This document shows, piece after piece, positions 1 to 8,743 of a DNA stretch of 64,000 bases. Within the stretch, counting starts at the first letter, position 1. Each line of letters begins with the position of its first letter. Below the pieces are notes generated by a model. The model was not told the DNA's origin. It searched no databases and saw nothing but the letters and a program-made list of their open reading frames with translations. Position numbers and translations under genes: made by a program. Source of the stretch: Pedobacter kyungheensis (GTDB lineage: Bacteria; Bacteroidota; Bacteroidia; Sphingobacteriales; Sphingobacteriaceae); contig NZ_JSYN01000004.1 in the NCBI RefSeq assembly GCF_000812965.1, forward strand, positions 62,001 to 126,000. The letters are read 5' to 3'.

Positions 1-2389
1 TCAGTTTCAGCATCAGTTTACCAAAACGAATGAATGGTCCCCAACGGCCGTTTTCGATCGAAATTTTCTCGGCATCCCAGGTTTTAATGTACCTGTTGGC
101 CTCTTTTTCTACTTTTTTGCCAATTAAGGTTTCAATATCGGCCTGTGTAAGGTTATTGAAATCGTAACCTTTAGCCGGGATATTGATAAACAAGTCGTTC
201 CATTTAATAAACGGACCAAAACGGCCTTTTCCTTTGGTAACGCCCAAGCCCTGGTAATAGGCAATAGGCGCATCGTCGTCCATTTTCTGGCGGATAATTT
301 CAACAGCTCTTTCGTAGGTTACCGACAGTGGTTCTTCGTTTTTAGGCAATGAAATAAAACTCTCACCCCATTTTACATATGGACCAAATCTGCCTACACC
401 AATTACTACTTCCTTACCCTCAAAATCGGGTAGCTGGAAAGGTAGTTTAAATAATTCTAATGCATCGTCAAGCGTAATGGTAGCAACCGATTGGTTACGC
501 ATTAAGCTGGCATAGCGGGGCTTTTCTTCTTCATCTAGCTCGCCAATTTGCACCAGCGGACCAAATTTACCCACTTTGGTGTAAACGTTTTTACCCGTTG
601 CGGGATCAAGTCCTAACAGGCGTTCGCCGGTAGCACGTTCTGCAGTTTCTAAAGTAGTTTCTACTTCGGTGTGGAAAGGATTGTAGAAAGAATGGAGCAT
701 TTTTGTCCACTCTTGTAAGCCCTGCGCAATCTCATCAAATTCTTTTTCTACTTTGGCAGTAAAGTTAAAATCGACGATTCCTTTAAAATGTTCAACCAGG
801 AAATCGTTAACTACCTCACCAATATCGGTAGGGAAGAGTTTCGATTTTTCGGCTCCGGTTATTTCTGATTTGGTTTCTTTTTTAACCTTGCCGTCGGCCA
901 AAGTAATGGCTGTAAACTTACGCTGTTTACCTTCACGGTCTTCTTTTACTACGTAACCACGGTTTTGTACGGTAGAAATGGTTGGTGCATAAGTAGACGG
1001 ACGGCCAATGCCCAGTTCTTCTAATTTTTTAACCAAACTGGCCTCTGTATAGCGTGCCGGCGGACGAGAATAACGCTCAGTTGCCTGCATTTCTTTTAAA
1101 AATAATTCCTGCCCCTTAGCTAAAGGAGGTAAGATTGAGCCACCTTCTTTTTCATCGCCTTCTTCATCGTCGGTTGATTCGAGATAAACTTTTAAGAAAC
1201 CATCAAATTTCAGCACCTCACCTTCAGCCACTAAATGCTCTTTGCGGGTTGATGCGGTAATTTGTGCAGTAGTTTTCTCGAATAAGGCTTCGCTCATTTG
1301 CGAGGCAATTGAACGTTTCCAGATCAGATCGTACAAACGTTTTTCTGAAATATCGCCATCAACCGTATGTCTGTCGAAATAGGTAGGGCGGATGGCTTCG
1401 TGGGCCTCTTGTGCACCTGCCGATTTGGTTTTATAAACCCTTGGCTGGTGATATTTTTCGCCGTAGGCCGATTTGATTTCGGCAGCTGCAGCATTTATAG
1501 CGGTTTCTGATAAGTTTACCGAGTCAGTTCTCATGTAGGTAATCTTACCCGCCTCATATAATCGTTGGGCAACCTGCATGGTTCTGGCAACCGAAAAACC
1601 TAATTTTCTGGAGGCTTCCTGTTGCAGGGTTGAAGTGGTAAAAGGTGCTGCCGGATTACGTTTTGCCGGTTTGGTTTCTAAGCTGCTAATGGTAAATGCA
1701 GCACTGGCACAATCCTGAAGGTATTTCTCTGCATCGGCTTCGCTTTCGAAACGCTGTGGTAATTCGGCTTTTACCAGTTCGCGGCCTTTGCCGGTAGTAA
1801 ACTGGGCTGTTATTTTATATGCTGCTGAAGCATTAAAGTTTAAAACTTCTCTTTCTCTATCTACAATTAAACGTACGGCAACAGATTGCACACGGCCTGC
1901 AGATAAAGATGGTTTTACCTTTTTCCATAATACCGGCGAAAGCTCAAAACCTACCAGCCGATCTAAAACGCGGCGGGCTTGTTGTGCATTTACCAGGTTA
2001 TAATCGATACCCCGTGGACTATCGATGGCTTTTAAAATGGCAGGTTTGGTAATTTCATGAAAAACGATCCGCTTGGTTTTTTCTACTTTAAGGCCTAATG
2101 TTTCGAATAAGTGCCACGAAATGGCTTCTCCCTCGCGGTCCTCATCGGATGCTAACCATACCATTTCGGCATCTTTAGCAAGCTTTTTCAGTTCGGCAAC
2201 CACATTTTTCTTATCGGCGGGCACCTCGTAGGTTTGGGCAAAATTGTTTTTGATATCAATTGCCATGTCGCCCTTCACTAAATCACGTATATGGCCATAG
2301 CTAGACTTCACCAGGAAATCTTTGCCTAAATAGCCTTCAATAGTTTTAGCTTTTGCGGGTGACTCGACGATTAGTAAGTTTTTTGCCAT
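1..2389 (-). CDS. topA: DNA topoisomerase I (3' end lies outside the window)
   Basis: Type IA topoisomerase that relaxes negative supercoils by a transient 5'-phosphotyrosine link. The frame is open from the ATG at 2389 to the window edge, giving 796 codons without the C-terminus. The TOPRIM domain is visible at residues 1-115 (VESPAKAKT near residue 9; acidic DEDREGE near 82-88), and the catalytic tyrosine is Y285 in the motif YMRTDS. The C-terminal part has no obvious Cys4 zinc fingers; instead it carries repeated units of the form VG(R/K)FGP(Y/F)-x-KW, at least four of them, the C-terminal repeat type usual in Bacteroidota TopA. A separate promoter is likely, because the upstream 480 bp hold no gene. 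Identification is firm. Confidence 0.97.
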   Translation of the reverse strand, partial: MAKNLLIVESPAKAKTIEGYLGKDFLVKSSYGHIRDLVKGDMAIDIKNNFAQTYEVPADKKNVVAELKKLAKDAEMVWLASDEDREGEAISWHLFETLGLKVEKTKRIVFHEITKPAILKAIDSPRGIDYNLVNAQQARRVLDRLVGFELSPVLWKKVKPSLSAGRVQSVAVRLIVDREREVLNFNASAAYKITAQFTTGKGRELVKAELPQRFESEADAEKYLQDCASAAFTISSLETKPAKRNPAAPFTTSTLQQEASRKLGFSVARTMQVAQRLYEAGKITYMRTDSVNLSETAINAAAAEIKSAYGEKYHQPRVYKTKSAGAQEAHEAIRPTYFDRHTVDGDISEKRLYDLIWKRSIASQMSEALFEKTTAQITASTRKEHLVAEGEVLKFDGFLKVYLESTDDEEGDEKEGGSILPPLAKGQELFLKEMQATERYSRPPARYTEASLVKKLEELGIGRPSTYAPTISTVQNRGYVVKEDREGKQRKFTAITLADGKVKKETKSEITGAEKSKLFPTDIGEVVNDFLVEHFKGIVDFNFTAKVEKEFDEIAQGLQEWTKMLHSFYNPFHTEVETTLETAERATGERLLGLDPATGKNVYTKVGKFGPLVQIGELDEEEKPRYASLMRNQSVATITLDDALELFKLPFQLPDFEGKEVVIGVGRFGPYVKWGESFISLPKNEEPLSVTYERAVEIIRQKMDDDAPIAYYQGLGVTKGKGRFGPFIKWNDLFINIPAKGYDFNNLTQADIETLIGKKVEKEANRYIKTWDAEKISIENGRWGPFIRFGKLMLKL

Positions 2390-2873
2390 GAAATACGTTT
2401 TTGTGCAAATAAAGCTATAATTCAAGCATAAATCAAAACCTGATTAAAATTTAATACAAATTTTTTGCTGATTTTTTTAGTGATCGTGATCATTTTTTAG
2501 AAAAAAGAGCTAGAAATGAGTGGTTTTAATGCGTTTTTTTATATCCTGGCTGAAGGATTTGAATTGCTTATGACTTACTTACTAAGAGCGGCTCCTGGCT
2601 GGTGCGCTGGTAAGCAAGCTGAGGTTTTTACATTTTACCTGTGTTTATAAACCCGGTCCGATAGCTATCGGATGTACGGATGCTCCCGGTTTTTTATGCC
2701 TGAGCAGGAGGGAAAGCGGGCTGTTGCTGCCGAAATGTTACTGGCTTATATTTTCTAAAAATCATACTTATTATAAAACAAGCTGACTTTTTACCCATCC
2801 ATCTTACATTTTACACGAACTTTACCTATGTCGAAACTATTTGTAGCTATATTCGTATATAAAATAAAAAACG
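2390..2873. other. Intergenic region between topA and the peroxidase gene
   Basis: About 480 bp without a supported gene. It should hold the topA promoter (reading left) and the peroxidase promoter (reading right); an imperfect -7 element TATATTCG lies about 25 bp before the peroxidase ATG. A palindromic hairpin (listed separately) sits near its middle. A 44-codon open frame from the ATG at 2516 has no supporting signal and is not called. Confidence 0.6.
2649..2695. repeat. Palindromic hairpin with inner palindrome CCGATAGCTATCGG
   Basis: The 14-bp perfect palindrome CCGATAGCTATCGG (2658-2671) is nested between CCGG arms (2653-2656 and 2686-2689), the second followed by six T. A near-identical palindrome, CCGATAACTATCGG, recurs at 22116-22129, so this is a dispersed repeat family that may also act as a terminator here. 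Confidence 0.6.
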
Positions 2874-3389
2874 ATGATAAGCACAATTTTAATTCTATTA
2901 AACTTTTTGGTGCCAAACCCGCCAAAAAATGTTTACGATTTTAGCTTTAAAACCATTGATGGTAAAGAAATTAAACTATCGAAGTTTAAAGGCAAGAAGA
3001 TAATGATCGTAAATACGGCTTCTAAATGTGGATATACGCCGCAATACGAAGACCTGGAAAAACTGCAAAAACAATATGGTAAAAAGGTGGTGTTAATCGG
3101 ATTCCCGGCTGGTAACTTTGGTGGACAGGAGTTTTCGACCAATGCGGAAATTAAGGAGTTCTGCACAGGTAAGTACAATGTTTCGTTTTTACTGGCAGAG
3201 AAAAGCAGTGTAAAAGGCGATGACATTAGTCCGTTGTTTAAATACCTGACTTCGCAAACCAATACGGAGGAGCAAGGTGATATTAAATGGAACTTTGAAA
3301 AATTCCTGATTAACGAAAAAGGGGAGTTGGTGCACCGTTTCCGTTCTAAAGTTAAACCAACTGATGAATTGATTACAAAGAACCTATAA
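2874..3389 (+). CDS. Cysteine-type glutathione peroxidase family protein
   Basis: A thiol peroxidase of the GPx fold, expected to reduce hydroperoxides, probably with thioredoxin rather than glutathione. The 171-residue length suits the family. The peroxidatic Cys is C52 in NTASKCGYTPQY, where animal enzymes have selenocysteine. The tetrad partners are Q85 (NFGGQE) and W139-N140 (KWNFEKFL). C97 in KEFCTGKY lies where thioredoxin-dependent GPx proteins carry the resolving Cys. The usual FPCNQFG is FPAGNFG here, so the extra Cys of that motif is missing. The N-terminus is a short hydrophobic stretch (residues 3-14) that could be a weak export signal or just the first strand. Single gene, convergent with aquaporin. 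Confidence 0.92.
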   Translation: MISTILILLNFLVPNPPKNVYDFSFKTIDGKEIKLSKFKGKKIMIVNTASKCGYTPQYEDLEKLQKQYGKKVVLIGFPAGNFGGQEFSTNAEIKEFCTGKYNVSFLLAEKSSVKGDDISPLFKYLTSQTNTEEQGDIKWNFEKFLINEKGELVHRFRSKVKPTDELITKNL

Positions 3390-3462
3390 AGGGAATTTCA
3401 GACTTGAGATAGGAGACTTGAGATGTGAGATGGGGTAGTCTTTGCTCATGCTAATCTTTTAG

Positions 3463-3512
3463 AAAAGGTAAAATGAAATTTGGGTATTGTTCCATCTTCC
3501 ATTTTACCTTTT
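3463..3512. terminator. Bidirectional terminator-like inverted repeat
   Basis: Arms AAAAGGTAAAATGAAA (3463-3478) and TTCCATTTTACCTTTT (3497-3512) pair with one mismatch. It lies between two convergent genes and is A-rich on one flank and T-rich on the other, so it could end both transcripts. The arm sequence resembles the repeat units at 47522 and 47633, so it may be a co-opted dispersed repeat. Confidence 0.6.
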
Positions 3513-3522
3513 CCTTTTTATA

Positions 3523-4230
3523 CTAGTTACGTTCGAGGACGGTTTTCCAAACAATGCCGCTCAAAACTGCACCCACAATTGGTGCTACAATAAATAGCCA
3601 AACCTGACTTAGGGCTTGTCCACCAACCAATATTGCCGGTCCGATACTGCGTGCGGGGTTTACCGATACGCCGGTTACAGGTATGCCTACTATATGTATG
3701 AGTACTAAGCTTAATCCAATGGCTAAACCGGCAAAACCCCCGTTAATGTTTTTGGTAGAGGTTGAACCAAAAATTACCAATAAGAAAATGAAAGTTAATA
3801 CCACTTCGGCAATCAGGCCTGCCTGCAGGTTATAGTGTTGGGGTGAAAAGGCTTCGTAACCATTTTGGCCAAGACCATTGGCGGCCAACGAATATTCTGG
3901 TTTGCCAGATGCAATGAGCATGAGTATAAAAGCACCTGCAATGCCGCCTAGAATTTGCGCCACAATGTAGTAGGCTGCTTCTGAAGCCTTCATGCGGCCG
4001 GTTACCACCATGCCAATAGATATGGCCGGATTGATGTGACAACCGGATATATGCCCGATAGCATAGGCCATAGCCACTACCGAAAGACCAAAGGCAAACG
4101 AAATGCCCAATAAGCCTACACCTGTTGTACCATTGGCGCCTGCTATTACAGCGCTGCCACAACCCATTAAAACCAATACTAGTGTGCCCAGAAACTCGGC
4201 ACTGAATTTTGAGAATTTGCTTGTCTCCAT
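3523..4230 (-). CDS. aqpZ: Aquaporin Z, water channel
   Basis: Inner-membrane MIP-family channel of 235 residues, typical AqpZ length. Two half-helix NPA motifs are present: NPA at 67-69 (GCHINPAISIG) and NPA at 191-193 followed by the selectivity-filter R194 (VNPARSIGPA). H179 in LVLIHIVGIPVTG matches the filter histidine of water-selective members, arguing for water rather than glycerol. Six membrane segments can be drawn around these. It stands alone, transcribed leftward, and its 3' end faces the peroxidase gene. Confidence 0.96.
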   Translation of the reverse strand: METSKFSKFSAEFLGTLVLVLMGCGSAVIAGANGTTGVGLLGISFAFGLSVVAMAYAIGHISGCHINPAISIGMVVTGRMKASEAAYYIVAQILGGIAGAFILMLIASGKPEYSLAANGLGQNGYEAFSPQHYNLQAGLIAEVVLTFIFLLVIFGSTSTKNINGGFAGLAIGLSLVLIHIVGIPVTGVSVNPARSIGPAILVGGQALSQVWLFIVAPIVGAVLSGIVWKTVLERN

Positions 4231-4364
4231 ATAATTATTATTTAAGGTTTACACATTATATTGGGGACGAATATGTATTCGAATATAGGAAAAAATAAAC
4301 AAAACGGGAATAAAATTTTGTGAGGGAAATTTTGTGCTTTTATAAGGGTATAAGCAAAAAAGAA

Positions 4365-4386
4365 GGGGCATAAATCCTTATGCCCC
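4365..4386 (-). terminator. Rho-independent terminator for the metallo-hydrolase transcript
   Basis: Nine-bp perfect stem (4365-4373 with 4378-4386, arm GGGGCATAA) and a 4-nt loop. On the minus strand it is followed by TTCTTTTTT, which suits a transcript arriving from the gene ending at 4577. It is about 190 nt past the stop, so a long 3' UTR is implied. Confidence 0.7.
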
Positions 4387-4576
4387 CTCAATAAACCAAA
4401 CAAACTATTTATGAAGTATAGATATAACTCCAATACAGCCAAAATGTTTTGTGGTATAAATGAATTGAGCTATGGATTATTTTTGTTTTGCTTGTTTTTA
4501 AAGTGTATTTATTTGTAATACAGGTTTATAGTATTTAAAACTCAAAAAAGCTGTTGTTTTTTGTGACTTTAAAATG

Positions 4577-5413
4577 TTAAAACAAGTTTAACTGATCGGG
4601 TTGGTAAAGTTCCGGACGAAAAACATATTGCTGTGCTGCATTTTGATCGGCACTTACATAGTACAAGTCGGTTTCTTCATATCTCGAAGCTACTTTAACA
4701 AATGTATCGCCGGCAACGGTTTTAAAAAGCATTTCTACGAGTTCAGGATCGTTATTGTCTTTTGATAAATGGCTCAAAAGCAAATGGCTCATGTGGGCCG
4801 GTTTATGGTTCGTAAACAATTCGAGTGCCTGTGCATTGCTTAAATGGCCATGGCCACCCATAATCCTTTGTTTTAAGAAATAAGGGTACCTGCCATTTTG
4901 AAGCATTTGAGTGTCGTAGTTGGCTTCTAAGAAAGCAGCATGGCAATCTTTAAAGTGGTGAATGAGGCGATCGCAAACGGCACCTATATCGGTAAAAACA
5001 CCAACTTTAACGGTGTTACACTCAATGGTAAAGCTATAAGGATCTGCAGCATCGTGGAATTTAGAAAATGCTGCTATTTTTAAATCACCTATCTGGATGG
5101 TTTGCAGGTGGCTTAAAGAAAAGGTATTGGCGGCATCGAGTACCAGGCGACCGCTTTTTAAGGTTGGCGTGCTAATGTAAACAGGAAGTTTATATTTTTT
5201 AGCAAAAACGGTAAGGCCTTTAATGTGGTCGCTATGCTCATGCGAAATAAAAATGGCTTTCACTTTGTTTATGGCTAAGCCTAAGCGCGCCATTCGTCTT
5301 TCAACTTCCTTGCAGGTTAGGCCTACATCAACCAAAACAGCTTCATTATCGTTACCAACATAGTAACAATTGCCATTACTGCCTGAGTTTATGGATGTAA
5401 AATATAGTGCCAT
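4577..5413 (-). CDS. MBL-fold metallo-hydrolase, YycJ/WalJ type
   Basis: Cytoplasmic metallo-beta-lactamase-fold hydrolase of 278 residues. The zinc motif HEHSDHIKG is at about residues 58-66, with a further Asp and His downstream (HDAADPYSF; GGHGHLSN). The opening SINSGSNGNCYYVG is the usual start of the YycJ-like group, whose members are described as nucleases or DNA-repair-linked proteins. The actual substrate is not known from sequence. It follows the MarR gene on the same strand after 46 bp, but the terminator at 4365 suggests a separate unit or read-through only. Confidence 0.88.
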   Translation of the reverse strand: MALYFTSINSGSNGNCYYVGNDNEAVLVDVGLTCKEVERRMARLGLAINKVKAIFISHEHSDHIKGLTVFAKKYKLPVYISTPTLKSGRLVLDAANTFSLSHLQTIQIGDLKIAAFSKFHDAADPYSFTIECNTVKVGVFTDIGAVCDRLIHHFKDCHAAFLEANYDTQMLQNGRYPYFLKQRIMGGHGHLSNAQALELFTNHKPAHMSHLLLSHLSKDNNDPELVEMLFKTVAGDTFVKVASRYEETDLYYVSADQNAAQQYVFRPELYQPDQLNLF

Positions 5414-5459
5414 ATAAGGGGTGCAAGATACGGCTTATTTGCTGAAGGAAAAAAGAAAA

Positions 5460-5903
5460 CTATACACGGCTGCCGTTGTGCTCTACCAGGCGTGAAAGGA
5501 GTGGCAGGAAGGCCTGGATGAGGTTGATTTCTTCGGAAGAGAAAATTTTTTCCATGGTTTGAACGAGCCATTCTTCTTTTATTTTGCGCGTGGCAATAAT
5601 GTGCTTTTCGCCCAATTTGGTTAGGCCAATAAATACTTTGCGTTTATCGTCTTCACTGGGAAAACGTTCTACGCATTTGGCATCGTGCAAACGGTTAATA
5701 ATTTGTGAAATGGCCTGCTTAGATACCCTTTCCATATCAGCCAGCTCGGTAGATAACATTTTGCCATGCTGCTCTAATAATGACATGGTAAGCAGTTCGG
5801 CATTGCTAAACTCAGAGCTTACGTTCTGTTTGCGTAGCTGCCGGGTTAAACGGGTAACGGTACTTCTTAATCGGGCTGCAATATCCTGGGTTTGCGTTGG
5901 CAT
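5460..5903 (-). CDS. MarR-family transcriptional regulator
   Basis: A 147-residue winged-helix regulator: the HTH spans about residues 50-85 (STELADMERVSKQAISQIINRLHDAKCVERFPSEDDKRKVFIGLT), with the typical wing DDKRK. It is divergent from an MFS exporter, the classic MarR arrangement for a drug-responsive repressor of an efflux gene. Two related 15-bp palindromes, one next to each start codon, are listed separately as its likely operators, so autoregulation plus control of the exporter is inferred. Confidence 0.92.
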   Translation of the reverse strand: MPTQTQDIAARLRSTVTRLTRQLRKQNVSSEFSNAELLTMSLLEQHGKMLSTELADMERVSKQAISQIINRLHDAKCVERFPSEDDKRKVFIGLTKLGEKHIIATRKIKEEWLVQTMEKIFSSEEINLIQAFLPLLSRLVEHNGSRV

Positions 5904-5910
5904 AGTAATG

Positions 5911-5925
5911 GTAAATAAACTTTAC
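5911..5925. promoter_or_regulatory. Candidate MarR operator, marR side
   Basis: GTAAATAAACTTTAC matches the palindrome at 6049 in 12 of 15 positions and lies 7 bp upstream of the marR start codon. Confidence 0.55.
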
Positions 5926-6041
5926 AAATATAAGCTTTAAATTTTATAGGTAAATACTGTTTTTTTGAAAAAACCTATTATTTATGAATTTAATATGATA
6001 AAACAAGATGATTTTGATTTTATAGTTCTGTTTAAAAATTC

Positions 6042-6063
6042 TATTTTTGTAAAGTTACTTTAC
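6042..6063 (+). promoter_or_regulatory. MFS promoter -7 box overlapping a perfect MarR-type operator
   Basis: TATTTTTG (6042-6049) fits the Bacteroidota -7 consensus TAnnTTTG. It shares its last base with the perfect palindrome GTAAAGTTACTTTAC (6049-6063, 7-bp arms), which would cover the transcription start. Binding there would block initiation of the exporter gene at 6074. No convincing -33 TTG is seen. Confidence 0.6.
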
Positions 6064-6073
6064 TATTTTAAAC

Positions 6074-7306
6074 ATGAGTATTTTTCGTTCACTAAGGCAC
6101 TATAATTACAGGTTATTTTTTACAGGACAAGCTATTTCGCTAATTGGTACATGGATGCAGCGCGTAGCCATTAGCTGGTTGGTTTACCGCTTAACAGGCT
6201 CGGCTTTTCTTTTAGGATTGATTACCTTTTTAAGTCTAATTCCATCACTGGTACTGGCGCCCTATGCAGGGAGCTATGTAGACAGGCACAACAAGTATAA
6301 AATCCTGGTCATTACGCAGGTGATTTTAATGCTGCAGGCAGGTGCGCTGGCTTTAATGATCTGGTTTAAAGTGTATGATATGTTCTGGATTGCGGCACTC
6401 TCGCTGGTACAGGGGCTGATCAATGCTTTTGATGTAACTGCACGCCAATCGCTAATGGTAAATTTAATTGATGATAAAGAAGATTTACCAAATGCGATCG
6501 CATTAAACTCATCGATGTTTAATGCCGCCAGGTTAATTGGTCCGGCTTTGGCAGGGGTAATTTTGAGTACTTTGGGTGAGGATGTGTGTTTTCTGATCAA
6601 CTTTGTAAGCTTTATAGCCGTGCTGGCTTGTATGGTGATGATGAAACTTAAGCTAACTGAACATAAAAAATCGACAGAAAACATTTGGATTGACCTGAAA
6701 AAAGGTTACGACTATTTAAAGGCATCGCCCGATCTGGCTTCGATGGTTTTAATGATGGCGGCATCGAGCCTTTTGGTGATTCCTTTTACCACGTTGTTAC
6801 CGGTTTTTGCGAAAGATATTTTTAACGGCAATGCCACCACCTTTGGTTGGTTTGAAAGCGCAGCTGGTTTTGGCGCATTTTTCGGCGCTATTTACATGGC
6901 AACTTTAAAGGCAAATCAGAACTTGCAGAAAATAGTAATGATGTCGGGTGTTTTACTGGCGCTTTCGGTAGTGGCACTGGCCATTTCGCCGTCGCTTATC
7001 CTGGCTTTAATTTGTACCGGTTTGGCTGCTTTAGGGTTAATGGCACAAACATCATCCATTAACACTTATTTACAAACCCATGCCGATGATTTAATGCGCG
7101 GCAGAACGCTTAGTTATTACATTATGGCCTATCAGGGGGTATTACCTATCGGAAGTTTATTAATGGGATATTTAGCCCATCTTTTCGGTACACAGGTGGT
7201 GGTGGCTTTCGAGGGGGTAGCAGGTTTACTGATCGTGGCAGCTTTTTCGTACAATGAGAAACACAGGAATCAAATGAAAGACCGGTTTTCTTTGTTAGGA
7301 AACTAG
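6074..7306 (+). CDS. MFS exporter, EntS-like (MFS_3)
   Basis: A 410-residue inner-membrane transporter with about 12 hydrophobic segments. The start (FRSLRHYNYRLFFTGQAISLIGTWMQRVAISWLVYRLTG) and the motif SYVDRHNKYKILV between helices 2 and 3 are typical of the EntS/MFS_3 group, proton-driven exporters of siderophores or drugs. The substrate cannot be told. Control by the divergent MarR protein is suggested by the operator pair in the 170-bp gap. Confidence 0.9.
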   Translation: MSIFRSLRHYNYRLFFTGQAISLIGTWMQRVAISWLVYRLTGSAFLLGLITFLSLIPSLVLAPYAGSYVDRHNKYKILVITQVILMLQAGALALMIWFKVYDMFWIAALSLVQGLINAFDVTARQSLMVNLIDDKEDLPNAIALNSSMFNAARLIGPALAGVILSTLGEDVCFLINFVSFIAVLACMVMMKLKLTEHKKSTENIWIDLKKGYDYLKASPDLASMVLMMAASSLLVIPFTTLLPVFAKDIFNGNATTFGWFESAAGFGAFFGAIYMATLKANQNLQKIVMMSGVLLALSVVALAISPSLILALICTGLAALGLMAQTSSINTYLQTHADDLMRGRTLSYYIMAYQGVLPIGSLLMGYLAHLFGTQVVVAFEGVAGLLIVAAFSYNEKHRNQMKDRFSLLGN

Positions 7307-7661
7307 GGCGATGGTGTTTTTTACCATATAAGACATTTAAGCTGCTGAGGTATTTTTACCATTAAGGTGTTAAGGACATTAAGTTTTAATATGACTAATA
7401 TTTCTTAACTGTCTTAATTGCTTAATGATATATTTTTTACCACCTTAGAAACCTAAGGGTATGTTAGGGGATAGAAAGATGTAAGCGCCAGTCTTCTTAC
7501 GCCGGACTTCCGACCGCTGACTCCAAACTATTTTTTATCATTAAGGTATTAAGGGCATTAAGTTTTTACAGCATATATTTCTTAACTGTCTTAATTTCTT
7601 TATGGTATTTTTCCGTACTCAGTCTTCCGACTCCGGACCTCCGACCTCTGACTTTTTTAAA
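7307..7661. repeat. Diverged tandem repeat block between convergent genes
   Basis: No gene. Module A (7360-7430 and 7539-7606) begins CATTAAGG and carries matching TTAAG/CTTAA arms, so each copy can fold into an imperfect hairpin. Module B (7490-7521 and 7621-7653) runs AGTCTTC...CCGGAC.TCCGACC.CTGACT. The module A end CTTAATTGCTTAATGAT reappears exactly near 47597, 40 kb away, marking a dispersed family. The hairpins could also terminate the two convergent transcripts. Confidence 0.7.
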
Positions 7662-8684
7662 TTATGCTTCGTGCACAATCAACTTACAATCCACCATCAC
7701 TTTCTGATAATTTTCCATATCAATTTCTCTATTGATAAGCTGAAGCAGAAGTTTAATGGCATTTTCGCCTACCGATTCGGGATTTTCTTCAACTGATGCA
7801 ATGGGTGGGGAATCTAAATAGCTGATAAAAGAAGTGTTGCCAAAGCCTATGCATTCAATCTGATCCAGGTTGGGATGATTGATCGACCTGAGGTATTTAA
7901 TGGCATCGAACAAAATAGGTTCCTTAAATGCAACCAGGGCGGTAGGTGTATTTTGTGGATTGTCGAAAAGGTTCTGGATAGCCGAAATGGTATTTTCTTT
8001 ATCAAAATCGGTATAGGCTACCAAATCTGCCGAAAAAGGCACTCCGTTATCTTTTAGCGCATTGATGTAGCCATTAAAGCGATCGTGCGTAAAATTGATC
8101 ATTTTTGGTCCGCCCAGATAGGCAATTTTTTTGTGCCCGCGGTTAATTAAAAACTGGGTGGCTTTATAGCAGCCCTGAAAGGTGTTGCCTAAAACTTTAT
8201 GACAGCTTAAATTAAAACTAGGGTTGCGGGTGTAGTACACTACCGGGATGCCCATGTTTTCGAACTGGTCGAGGTGCGCAAAATCCTGTGTATGTTTAGA
8301 GATAGCAACGATCAATCCATCAACGCGGCTGCGCAGCAACATGTTGGCCGATTGGATTTCTTTTTCCAGATCATCGTGCGATTGGCTAATGATGACATTG
8401 TAGCCGTTTTGGGTTGCAAACTGCTCAACCCCATAAATACTGCGTGTAAAAAAGTGATCTAAAAGATTGGGTAAAATAATACCGATAATGCGCGACTTCT
8501 TTTCCTTTAAATTAATGGCCGATTTGTTGGGCGTAAAATGCAATTCGCGAGCCATCTCCTGAACACGTTTTTTGGTGTATTCATTTATGGTAGGATAGTT
8601 ATTTAGGGCTTTTGATACTGTTGATACTGACATCTTTAACTTTTCAGCCAGGAACTTCAGGGTAACAGGGGTATTGTTCGTCAT
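7662..8684 (-). CDS. LacI-family transcriptional regulator of the polysaccharide locus
   Basis: About 340 residues: a LacI HTH at the N-terminus (LKFLAEKLKMSVSTVSKALNNYPTINEYTKKRVQEMARELHFTPN) followed by a periplasmic-binding-protein-like effector domain (IIGIILPNLLDHFF...GVEQFA; HKKIAYLGGP). The open frame extends to a TTG at 8723, but the first ATG (8684) begins MTNNTPVTLKFLAEKLK, the normal distance from the HTH, so that start is used. It is divergent from the first susC gene, and a perfect 18-bp operator-like palindrome lies just upstream of it. It probably senses a sugar or uronate from the PUL substrate; which one is not visible. Confidence 0.92.
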   Translation of the reverse strand: MTNNTPVTLKFLAEKLKMSVSTVSKALNNYPTINEYTKKRVQEMARELHFTPNKSAINLKEKKSRIIGIILPNLLDHFFTRSIYGVEQFATQNGYNVIISQSHDDLEKEIQSANMLLRSRVDGLIVAISKHTQDFAHLDQFENMGIPVVYYTRNPSFNLSCHKVLGNTFQGCYKATQFLINRGHKKIAYLGGPKMINFTHDRFNGYINALKDNGVPFSADLVAYTDFDKENTISAIQNLFDNPQNTPTALVAFKEPILFDAIKYLRSINHPNLDQIECIGFGNTSFISYLDSPPIASVEENPESVGENAIKLLLQLINREIDMENYQKVMVDCKLIVHEA

Positions 8685-8725
8685 CTTTTCCAATCTCAAT
8701 GCATAGTTAAGAAAAAAACACAATT

Positions 8726-8743
8726 ATTTCAAACGTTTGAAAT
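8726..8743. promoter_or_regulatory. LacI-type operator palindrome
   Basis: ATTTCAAACGTTTGAAAT is a perfect 18-bp palindrome with the central CG expected for LacI-family sites. It lies 42 bp upstream of the regulator ATG, in its probable promoter, and about 410 bp from the susC start. Autoregulation is the direct inference; control of the PUL promoter is likely but not shown. Confidence 0.75.

Noticed and set aside
2516-2650. A 44-codon open frame (MSGFNAFFYILAEG...) between topA and the peroxidase gene
   Set aside because: No promoter or ribosome site, no recognisable domain, and it lies in an intergenic region of low information. Chance is the simpler reading.
7307-7661. CRISPR-like repeats between the MFS and LacI genes
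   Set aside because: Only two diverged copies of each module, no regular spacer length and no cas genes in the window.
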